Assembly (NCBI GenBank): GCA_046154185.1
Contig: JBJXGE010000073.1
Span: 1 to 60,949, forward strand
DNA: 60,949 nt
Direction: 5' to 3'
Source of the DNA: JBJXGE01 sp046154185
GTDB taxonomy: Bacteria; Planctomycetota; UBA8108; UBA1146; JAJFFE01
Shown here: in pieces, positions 47,754 to 56,100 of the stretch
Position numbering within the stretch: the stretch's first letter is position 1
Layout of the letters: each line of letters opens with the position of its first letter
Translations under genes and position numbers: made by a program
The notes under the pieces: generated by a model
Databases searched by the model: none
Told to the model about the DNA's origin: nothing
The model's input: the letters and a program-made list of their open reading frames with translations, nothing else

Positions 47754-47801
47754 CCACCAGATATGGCGCCGGTGCGGAAGTTAACACACTAGATTTGGTG
47801 C
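47754..47801 (-). promoter_or_regulatory. Tandem NrdR-box-like sites upstream of nrdR
   Basis: CCACCAGATATGGCGC (47754-47769) and ACACTAGATTTGGTGC (47786-47801) each resemble the 16-bp NrdR box (ACACwATATwTwGTGT), with about 11 and 12 matching positions. Their starts are 32 bp apart, three helical turns, the spacing typical of paired NrdR boxes. They sit in the 244-bp gap before nrdR, so they would control the nrdR/NrdD-like operon. They were identified by eye only. Confidence 0.55.
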
Positions 47802-47891
47802 TGCAAGCATGCGGACTTGAAGTGCGAGCGCCGTAAGAAAATCGTGCACCCCGGGGCGAGATCGCCGAGTTTCATGAGTGGGGATCGCGCG

Positions 47892-49322
47892 TCACTTGCC
47901 GAGACAAAACTCCGCAAAGATGCGGTCGAGCGTGTCCTCGGTGGTGATCGCGCCGGTGATTTCGACCAAGCAGGAATGCGCCGCCCGCAAATCGATGACG
48001 ACGAGTTCCGGCAACATCGGCGCCTGCGCGAGCGCGGCGGCGCCGAGTTGCGCGTCGAGTTGCTCGAGCGCATCGCGGGCGCGCGTCAACTCGCCGAGTT
48101 GGCGCGTGGTGAAAAGGAGACTATCGCCGCGGGCGCCGAAGGCGCCCCCGAGCAGCGCGCGATCGAGCGCCGCCCAAAGTCCCGCGAGTCCCGCGCCCGT
48201 CCGCGCCGAAACGAGAAAGCTCGGCGCGCCAAACTCCGCGGTAGCCACTGCGGTCGGCGCCGCATCGATCTTGGTCATGATGATCCAAGTGTTCGACTTC
48301 AACACCTCCGGCCACTTGCTCCATTCCGCCGCCAGCGCCGTGCCGGGTCGCGTCGCATCAAAGGCATAAAGCACCAGGTCCGCATCGTTGAGCACATGCT
48401 CAGCGAGTTCGAGCGCCGTGCGCTCGGCACCTTCGGCTTCGCTCCGTTCACCCGGCAAGTCGAGCAGTTCAACAACCGGCCAACTGGCGGGGCCAAACGC
48501 AGCGCGCACGACATCGCGCGTGGTGCCGGGAACGTCCGAGATGATCGACTGCGGTCGACCGCACAGCGCGTTGAAGAGCGTCGACTTGCCGGCGTTACTT
48601 TGCCCGGCAATCGCGATGCGAAACTGCGCGGTCGGTTGGAGACTGAGCTCGGCATCGGCGAAGAGACGTGACAACTGCGCGCGGATCGCATCGATCTCGA
48701 GCCGAATCGTCGCCGGATCGGGCGGCTCGACTTCCTGCTCCGAAAAGTCGAGTCCCGCTTCGAGCAACGCGATGAGACGATGCAGCGCATCGCCCACACT
48801 CGTGACGCGCTCCCCGAGCCTCCCCGCCAACACGCGCTGCGCCGCACGCGCGCGCGTCACGTCTTCCGCCGCGATGACCATCGCGACCGCTTCGGCTTGC
48901 GTGAGATCCAGGCGCCCATTCAGAAATGCGCGCCGCGTGAATTCCCCGGGTGTCGCGGCCCGCACACCGCACTCGCGCAATGTCTCGATGAACCGCCGAA
49001 CAATCGCTGGGCAGCCGGGTAAGTAGATCTCGAGCATCGCCTCGCCGGTATAAGAGGCGCCCGCGGCGAACAAAAGCGCAACCGCCGGGACCGGCGGTTG
49101 CGAAGGCGACCAACGGAGTTCGATCGCGCACGGGCGGCGCGGCGCGAGATCGCTGGGATCTGCGAGAATAAGCAGCGGCGCGACTTGCTCGAGCACATCG
49201 CGGCCGCTCAAGCGCACGAGCGCTAGTGGCGCCGCGCCGTCGACGGTCGCCGGCGCCGCGATGGCATCGTCCTCGATAGCAGCCTCGATGGCTCGACGCG
49301 TCTGCCAGCTCATGATTGCCAT
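47892..49322 (-). CDS. mnmE: tRNA modification GTPase MnmE
   Basis: This is a 476-residue GTPase that, with MnmG, installs the 5-carboxymethylaminomethyl group on wobble uridine of certain tRNAs. The N-terminal folate-binding domain has ALVRLSG and PGEFTRRAFLNGRLDLTQAE. The G domain has GQSNAGKSTLF (G1), PGTTRDV (G2), DLPGE (G3; DLPG replaces the more common DTAG) and MTKID (G4). The protein ends in the invariant C-[LI]-GK (FCLGK). It is 31 nt downstream of yidC. No mnmG is seen nearby. Confidence 0.97.
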   Translation of the reverse strand: MAIMSWQTRRAIEAAIEDDAIAAPATVDGAAPLALVRLSGRDVLEQVAPLLILADPSDLAPRRPCAIELRWSPSQPPVPAVALLFAAGASYTGEAMLEIYLPGCPAIVRRFIETLRECGVRAATPGEFTRRAFLNGRLDLTQAEAVAMVIAAEDVTRARAAQRVLAGRLGERVTSVGDALHRLIALLEAGLDFSEQEVEPPDPATIRLEIDAIRAQLSRLFADAELSLQPTAQFRIAIAGQSNAGKSTLFNALCGRPQSIISDVPGTTRDVVRAAFGPASWPVVELLDLPGERSEAEGAERTALELAEHVLNDADLVLYAFDATRPGTALAAEWSKWPEVLKSNTWIIMTKIDAAPTAVATAEFGAPSFLVSARTGAGLAGLWAALDRALLGGAFGARGDSLLFTTRQLGELTRARDALEQLDAQLGAAALAQAPMLPELVVIDLRAAHSCLVEITGAITTEDTLDRIFAEFCLGK

Positions 49323-49353
49323 CCTGCACTACGAAGTGCGACCCGGACCGCCG

Positions 49354-51129
49354 CTATGCGCCCTCCCGCGCGAGTTCCAACTTGATGATTTTCTGCTCGA
49401 GGATGCCGAGCGCGGACGAGGTCAAAAAGTAGAGCAACAGGCCGGCGGGAAAGGAATAAAAGATGAATCCAAACGCAACCAACATGTACTTCATCAGGTT
49501 TTGTTGCTGCTGCATATTCGGGTCCGGCGACTTCGGCATCATGTTTTGATTGATGACGGTGACGGCCACATAGAGCACCGGCAGCAAATTGAATGCGCTA
49601 CCGAGGAACGGGATCGTGAACGGCAACTGAAAAAGTTCATCCGGCCGGGTGAGATCATCGATCCAAAGAAACGGCACGAGACGGAGTTCGATCGCGAGAC
49701 TGAACGTGTTGATGAGGCCGATCCAAATCGGCAACTGCAAGAAGATCAAAAGACACCCGCCCAACATTTGCGCCGGATTGACGCCTTGCTCGCGCATGAG
49801 CTGTTGGATCTCGCGGTTCGCTTTCATCGAATCGTTCTTGTGCCGTTGGCGCAGCTCCTGCATTTGCGGCTGAATCTTCGCCATCTTCTTCTGTTGCCGT
49901 TGCATCATGCTCTGGTTCTTTTTGTTGATCGGATGCAGTAGCAATTTGACGAGCACGGTCAGCAAGATGATCGCGATGCCGTAGGAAAAGCTGATCGACT
50001 TGAAGAACGAAAGCAGCGCAAGAAACGTGCGCACCAACCAGCCGAAATACCCATAGTCGATGAGATCGTCGTAGTGGCTGCCGGCGTAGCTCTTGAGCAA
50101 CGTGCGGTCTTTCGGCCCGAGAAATACTTCGAAGGCCGCAGTCTCGCCAACGCGCACGGAGCGCAGAAATCCAAGCTGGTACGGCTGCACTTGCTTCGAG
50201 AGCCGCTCGAATTCCGCGACATCGATACCAACACGCGGCGGCGGCGCGTACTCGAAACCGTCCCAGGGTCGCGTCGGATCTTGCGTCTTTGGTCGAATCA
50301 CGAACGCGAAAAAGTTGCTCTCCAGGCCCGTCCAAAGCGGACGATTCGCGTCAGTGTTAGTCAGCGTCACAATGGGTTTGAGCGTCTTCCGCTCGACTTG
50401 CGCGTATTCCCACGCGCTGTTGGCGTAGCCGGTCACGCGCTGATTCGGCGCGCGCGAGTTATCCGCGCGGATGCGATCGGGGCCGAGGAAAATCGCGCGC
50501 ACATCGGTGGCGACTTGCGTCCAGGGCGCGCCGGAAAAGACGATTTCGACATCCAGCAAGTACGGGTTGTCCGTCAGTCGTACGACCTTCTCGATATTTG
50601 TGCGACCGCCGGCGAGTGGATAGGAGAATCGCACCGCACGCGCACTCGACTCGACCACGTTCCAATGCACTTTGTCGAGTGCGAGCGGCCAGTCTTGTAG
50701 GCGCAGCGTCAACGCCGCCCCGGACTCGAGGTCGGGCGCGATCAGTCGCAACCGCGGCCATTCCTCGCGGCGCAGCTTGCCAGCCGGGTCATGCTCGAGG
50801 TGTTGGAGCAAAACCGCGGTGGTGAGACTCGCGCCGAGCGAAGAGAAAGTGAGTTCCAGGTATTCGTCTTCGAGTTTCACTTCCTTGGGCGGAAAACTCG
50901 GTGGAATCTCGCTCGCCACTTTTTCGCCACCGGGCGGCTCCGCGACGGTGCCTGGTCCGGGCGCCTTCCCGTCGGTCGATGCGGTGGGAGCGCTACTCAA
51001 AGTGATGGGCACCGGTGATTGAGTCGGCGGTTTCGGCTTCGGCGATTGTTCCGCTGTGCGGAAAAAGCTGCTGCTCGCGATGGCAATAAGCATGCACAAC
51101 ACGATGGTGAGGATTAGACGCTTTTCCAT
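49354..51129 (-). CDS. yidC: Membrane protein insertase YidC
   Basis: This is a 591-residue insertase of the long Gram-negative type. An N-terminal helix (LILTIVLCMLIAIASSSFF) and a periplasmic domain of about 300 residues (YLELTFSSLGASLTTAVL ... YQLGFLRSVRVG) precede the five-helix core. The core includes FSYGIAIILLTVLVKLLLHPINKKNQ, KMAKIQPQMQELRQRHKND and NQNMMPKSPDPNMQQQQNLM. The conserved arginine in the hydrophilic groove is presumably the one near VRTFLALLSF. It is followed by mnmE, the classical order near chromosome origins, but rpmH, rnpA, jag and parAB are not adjacent. Confidence 0.97.
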   Translation of the reverse strand: MEKRLILTIVLCMLIAIASSSFFRTAEQSPKPKPPTQSPVPITLSSAPTASTDGKAPGPGTVAEPPGGEKVASEIPPSFPPKEVKLEDEYLELTFSSLGASLTTAVLLQHLEHDPAGKLRREEWPRLRLIAPDLESGAALTLRLQDWPLALDKVHWNVVESSARAVRFSYPLAGGRTNIEKVVRLTDNPYLLDVEIVFSGAPWTQVATDVRAIFLGPDRIRADNSRAPNQRVTGYANSAWEYAQVERKTLKPIVTLTNTDANRPLWTGLESNFFAFVIRPKTQDPTRPWDGFEYAPPPRVGIDVAEFERLSKQVQPYQLGFLRSVRVGETAAFEVFLGPKDRTLLKSYAGSHYDDLIDYGYFGWLVRTFLALLSFFKSISFSYGIAIILLTVLVKLLLHPINKKNQSMMQRQQKKMAKIQPQMQELRQRHKNDSMKANREIQQLMREQGVNPAQMLGGCLLIFLQLPIWIGLINTFSLAIELRLVPFLWIDDLTRPDELFQLPFTIPFLGSAFNLLPVLYVAVTVINQNMMPKSPDPNMQQQQNLMKYMLVAFGFIFYSFPAGLLLYFLTSSALGILEQKIIKLELAREGA

Positions 51130-51282
51130 GCGGCTCCGGTTGCGCCCGCAGAGTCAGCTCGCGATGCTGCCGAGGGCGATCAGGGTAGGCATTCTCGATG
51201 CGCGTAGAGCGCGGAAGTGTAGCGAGGCCGGGCCGCGAGCGGTATCGAAAAACCACTCGCGGGTTTCGCGCCCACTGCGCGG

Positions 51283-52035
51283 TTACTTACCTTCAATGAG
51301 ACGCAAGGCGAGGTACTCGGGTAACACGGGGGTTTCACGAAAACGGCGAATGGTCCGTTCGACGTCGTACGGCACACGGCGAAACTGCACTGTCTCGCCG
51401 TCAAAAATCACGTAGGACGAGCGTGGATCGCCGTCGCGCGGCTGACCGACTGAGCCGACGTTGATGATCACGCGCTGCGCACCAAGCTTGTACGTATTAC
51501 CGAAACTCGACGGCGGCAAGAACTGGTAATCCTCGGTGAAGACACCCGCCGTATGCGTGTGTCCATTGAAACAAACACGTTGGTCGAGGCAGGCGAAGAT
51601 CGCGTCCATTTTTTCCGTGTTGCGAATATCAGAGACAAAAATGTACTCGCGAATCGGCTCGCGTGGCGATGCGTGCACGTAGAGCACTCCATCTTCGACG
51701 TGGCGATCGAGCATGCCGCCAACCAAATCCCACAGCGCGCGATTCTCATCGCGCGGCGCGTCTGGCAAGTTGAGTTGATCCTTGGTCCACTCAATCGCCA
51801 CGCGCGCCTTTGGATTGAAACCGATCGGCTCGAATAGCACGGCTTCTTCGTGATTGCCCATGAGATTGAGTTGCACGGCTCGACACATCAGCAAGCACGC
51901 GCGCGGATCGGGGCCGTAGCCGATGATGTCGCCGAGGCAATAAATGGAATCGACGGATTGCTTCGCGATGTCCGCCAATACTGCTTCTAACGCCGCCGCA
52001 TTGGCGTGAATGTCGGAAATAATCGCGCGCTTCAC
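51283..52035 (-). CDS. Calcineurin-like metallophosphoesterase (YfcE/DUF2437-like)
   Basis: This is a 250-residue cytoplasmic phosphoesterase. All metal-ligand motifs are present: SDIHAN (D8, H10), GDIIGYGPDP (D36), GNHE (N61, H62), YVHASPRE and NGHTH. The GYGPDP and NVGSVGQPRDGDPRSSYV motifs match a bacterial family close to YfcE and to diadenosine-tetraphosphatase-like enzymes. The substrate is unknown. It is separately transcribed, 153 nt before yidC in the same direction. Confidence 0.9.
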   Translation of the reverse strand: MKRAIISDIHANAAALEAVLADIAKQSVDSIYCLGDIIGYGPDPRACLLMCRAVQLNLMGNHEEAVLFEPIGFNPKARVAIEWTKDQLNLPDAPRDENRALWDLVGGMLDRHVEDGVLYVHASPREPIREYIFVSDIRNTEKMDAIFACLDQRVCFNGHTHTAGVFTEDYQFLPPSSFGNTYKLGAQRVIINVGSVGQPRDGDPRSSYVIFDGETVQFRRVPYDVERTIRRFRETPVLPEYLALRLIEGK

Positions 52036-52211
52036 GCAAACTCCCGCATCGGCGTCGCCCGTTTAAGTCGACTAATTATCGAGCGTCGCAATCGCACTGA
52101 AACACTGTCGATTCGAGGGAAGTAAATGTTGATCCGGCTACCAGATCTGAACATACCCAACCGCAGAAATACTGTCAAACATGAAGTCGCTCGCTGCGCG
52201 TTTCGCGCGGG

Positions 52212-52895
52212 TCATGGTTTGCGAAAGGGCGGCAAGCCGCGATCGAGGAGCGAGGTGTAGCCGCCGTCGCCGACAATGACGTGGTCGAGGAGTTCGATCC
52301 CGAGCGTGCGACCGGCTTGGTGCAGTCGGTCGGTGATCTCGAGATCGTCCGCGCTCGGACTCGGATCGCCACTCGGGTGATTGTGCACGCAGATGATCGC
52401 GTGGGCGGCGCGCGCAACAGCGGCCCGAAAGACTTCCCGCGGATGGACGAGGCTTGCCGTCAGCGAACCGGTCGAAATGTGGTGTTCGGCGAGCAAGCGG
52501 TGCCGCGCGTCGAGTAACAGGGCGAAGAACTGCTCGCGCGCATCCGCCCCGAGCCGCGCCTGAAAATGCGCGTGCACTTGGCGCGAGCTGACGAATGGCT
52601 CGCCGGTTCGCCACGCGCGCGTGGCGGCGCGGCGCCCGAGTTCGAGCGCGGCGAGGAGGCGCGCAGCGCGACGCGCGGTCCAATCGCGCACGCTGCGGAG
52701 TTCGACTGGCGATGCGCTGGCGAGCGTTCGCACGTCGCCGTAGTGAGCCAAGAGACGCTCGGCCCAACCCAGCGCGCGACGATCTGTCCACTTGCCGTTG
52801 CTGACGAGCGCGAGCAACTCTACGTCGCGCAGCTCGATGGCGCGATCAGTTTCCAATCGTTCGAGCAGATCGGCTGAACTGAATTCCTGTGACAT
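52212..52895 (-). CDS. radC: RadC family JAB1/MPN-domain protein
   Basis: This is a 227-residue protein from the ATG at 52895 (upstream ATGs at 52931 and 52961 are possible; none has a good ribosome-binding site). A helix-hairpin-helix-like N-terminal part (DVELLALVSNGK ... LAALELGRRA) precedes the JAB domain (about 105-225). The metal motif CVHNHPSGDPSPSADDLEI (HxH...SxxD) is complete, and GIELLDHVIVGDGGYTSLLD is the conserved C-terminus. RadC was once tied to DNA repair; its true role is unclear. The open frame upstream runs into a dispersed repeat. Confidence 0.9.
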   Translation of the reverse strand: MSQEFSSADLLERLETDRAIELRDVELLALVSNGKWTDRRALGWAERLLAHYGDVRTLASASPVELRSVRDWTARRAARLLAALELGRRAATRAWRTGEPFVSSRQVHAHFQARLGADAREQFFALLLDARHRLLAEHHISTGSLTASLVHPREVFRAAVARAAHAIICVHNHPSGDPSPSADDLEITDRLHQAGRTLGIELLDHVIVGDGGYTSLLDRGLPPFRKP

Positions 52896-53013
52896 CGGTG
52901 GCGAAGGCACCGACGGCAATACAACTCGCATGGATTCCACGACGACCCCGACGCTTTCCATCGGGGCGCGTTCGCCAGGGGCCCGGAGTATAACCGCTCC
53001 GAGCGCGCGTTCC

Positions 53014-53092
53014 CGCGCCAGAGGCGCGCTCGTGTGGGGTGAGCCGTTCGGGTCCGCCCGAAACGGCGAGATGGGTGCTGCGGACAGCACCC
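53014..53092. repeat. Dispersed 80-bp structured repeat, copy 1
   Basis: This shares GTGTGGGGTGAGCC, CGGGTCCGCCCG, GGCGAGATGGG and the 20-bp palindrome (53073-53092) with 58606-58685. It contains a 6-bp hairpin (CGCGCC/GGCGCG) and a longer one closing GCCGTT with AACGGC. In copy 2 the closing pair is T-A where copy 1 has G-C, a compensatory change. It lies between the large lipoprotein gene and radC. Confidence 0.8.
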
Positions 53093-53094
53093 TT

Positions 53095-53122
53095 AAAAAA
53101 ACGGGTGCTGCGGACAGCACCC
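53095..53122 (-). terminator. Palindrome-based intrinsic terminator of the large lipoprotein gene
   Basis: Read on the minus strand, GGGTGCTGTCCGCAGCACCC (53122-53103) is followed by G and seven T residues (53101-53095). It lies about 40 bases after the stop codon at 53160. A second identical palindrome (53092-53073) follows at once. Confidence 0.85.
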
Positions 53123-53159
53123 CAAAGCGAGAACGGCGGACGCGCGCGCGCCGAGCAAA

Positions 53160-56100
53160 CTAAGGCGCTGCGGAGGAGCAGCCGTACAAGTTGTCTGCGG
53201 TGGGATCGGGACCGGGAGCTGGGTACGGCGCAGGCATCGAAAAAGTCCCCGTGCCGGTCACGAATGCGCGCAAATCCAAAACGTCCTGGGCACTGATCAC
53301 GCCGTCGTCGTTCACGTCCGCCGCGTCGAGCACCACGGGCGCTTCGCCCGCGAGGAGGAGCGCCTGCAAGACGCTCAAGTCCGCGATGTTGACGACACCG
53401 TCCAAGTTGACATCGCCGCGCACGAAGTCAGCCGACACAAAGTCAAAGGCGCCCACCAGCGTCGCGGTTTCCAGCGCCGCCGCGAGCGGCTGCGAAAGCT
53501 CGACATCCACATCCGCTTGCGGCGCCAATGTCGTTGGCGACATCAACGTCGCGGAGCGACCGAAGTCAAAGACCTGCACGTCGGTTCCCACCCACTCGTC
53601 GGCGCCGAGTTTGAATTTCACAGTCATGCTCGCCACCATGCCGGTGCCGGTAATGACAATCTGCGACGACGAGCAGTAAGGCGACGCCGCTGGCGAAACC
53701 GCCGCGATCGTCAATGCCTCGACACTGAAAGTCGGTCCATCGACGGATTGACCGTCGAGCGTCAGCCGAATCGGGTGCGTTCCCGCCGCCAAACCAGCGG
53801 GATACAAGACGCTCGCCTGCGTCGACGAAGTCACCGACTTCTGTAGCGTCATCCCATTCCACGTCACGGTCATTTCGGGTGCGAAATTGCTGCCCGTGAG
53901 AATCACATTCGTCGCGGCCGCGACCGGTCCATGATCCGGCGCGATGGCGTCGAGCGCGAGCACCGCGGTGCCGGCGACGCGCACGCGCCCGTCGACCAAC
54001 AACGGATGGATCGTCAACCCCGAAGCAAAGACGGTATCGATCACCGGCTGCGTGCCGAACTGATACTCGTCGAGTAAGACCAAGGGCGAACTCGCGCCGG
54101 GCTCGGCGGCGGGATTGACCGTGAACTGGAGGAAAAACAGCAACGTCTGCACAGCCGGCGGTGCGCCACCGAGTCCTACGACCGCCATACGGGCGACGCC
54201 GGCTTCGTCATCGACAAACAAGTCGGTGAAGAACGGGTTCAACTCCGCGTCGATCACGGCACTCAACACGTAGCCACTGCACACGAGAAGCGCCGGATCG
54301 AAAGCAATCAGCGCCGTGAACGCCTGAATCTCTTGATCATAAGTGCCGAACACCGGCACGAAGATCTCGTCGCCCGGCTCGACCTCGAGCAACTCGCCGA
54401 CGTCGAGCACATCGCCACGAACGACGAGACTGCCGTTGTCGAGCGCCGGCGCTTGTGCGAGGTAGTCGAAGGTCGCGTTCGAGAGTACGAGCGAAGTCTG
54501 ACCGACGACTGCGAACGTGCTCGGCACCTGGCCATGAATCCTGGCGAGCAAAACGTCTTGGCCGGGATCGAGCAGCAAGCCGCTCAGCGAGACCGTCAAG
54601 GTCTTGCGCGTCGACCCCGCGATGTCGGTCGGTCCCGACGGTGTGATCGTCTCGCCATTGGGTCCGGTGATGCTCCCGAACTGGAACGGCGCGCCGTCGT
54701 ACTCGAGCGTGAAGCCAAAAGCGCTCATCGGCTCGAGGGTCTGCGCGCGAATCTCAATCGTGCTCGCAAGACCGACGCCCGTCGTGAGGTCGGCGACGCG
54801 CAGCAGATTCTGTATGACCACGACGCACGCCGTGGAGTCGGACTCGAACGCGCCCAACACGCCGCGCACCGTGTAGCTGTAGGTGCCATCCGTCAGCACC
54901 GTGTCGACATGCATGGTGGCGCTGCCCGGGAGTATCACCCGCGGCACGAGCGGGGCGTCGCTGCGGTAGATCTCGATCGCGCTGTAGGCGGCGCGATTGT
55001 TCCACGTCAACTGCACGCTCATGCCGACGGACGCGCACACGAGCTGATCGGGCGCGAGCAACGCGACTACCACCGAGTTGGAGGTCACGAAAACGCTTGG
55101 CGGAGCCGTCGCGGTGTCGCCGCTGACACTATAGGAATAAAGGCCAGGCGCGAGATCCGGGTCGGCGAAGCCGACGGTCTGGCCATCTGTGAGTTGAACC
55201 GTGCTGAGTAGTGCACCGTCCTTGAAGCGCCGAATCTCGATGCTGGTGTAGAGTTCGCCGTTCACCCAGCTCAGCTGCGCGTCATCGCCCGTCACGCTCA
55301 GCACGACGTTGGTCGGCGGCGCGGTCGCGAACGGATTCAAGTCGGGTAACACGCAAACCGCGGGCGCCGCCGAGTCGGCGCCGATGCGGCCGACGACCTC
55401 GATGGTGTGCCCGTTCTGGTCGATCGTCGTGGTGTAGCCTTGTTGCGTTCCGCCGATCTGCGCGACTTGCGCGCCATCGATGAAGATCGCGATCGACGTG
55501 TAGCTCGCCGGCAAACTCCAGGTGAGCTGCAAGGTCGAGCCGGTCCGCAAGCAGACGAGGTCTTGGATCACCGCGACCAGCGTGATCGAGCATTCCGCGG
55601 CGGGCGACGAAACGCCCGCCTGGCGGCCGATCACTTGATACGTCGCGACGCCATCGGCGCGCGGATTGAAGTCGGTGAAGGCCACCGCGGTTCCCGGCAG
55701 CTCACCAATCTCGGAGCCGTTCCGCAGCACGCGAATCAAGTCGTAGGCGGTCGCGCCCGTGAGCGACGGAATGGTCCAGGTCAGATGCACGACATCCGAC
55801 ACTTCGATTTGTTCTCCGCTGCCCGTCGTCACTTGGCCGGCGGCGCACGTGAGGTTCGTGACGGCAGGGACCGAAGCCGTGACTTCGAATCGCCCGCTCG
55901 CGGGCGTGAAAACCGGATTCGCCGTTTGCGAGCCGCCGGTCAGAAACACGAGGTTGCTCGTGTCATCCATCGTTCCATCGCCGTCGTCGAGCGAATTCGT
56001 CAGCGTGTAGGCGTAACTGCCGGGCTCGGCGCTCCGCAAGGAAAACACGTATCGCACGAGCCCGACTTGGCCGGCCGGAATCGGTGCGGCGGTGGCGCTG

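Noticed and set aside
49354..51129. Chromosome origin next to yidC-mnmE
   Set aside because: No dnaA, dnaN, rpmH, rnpA or DnaA-box cluster was seen nearby, so only the conserved yidC-mnmE pair remains.
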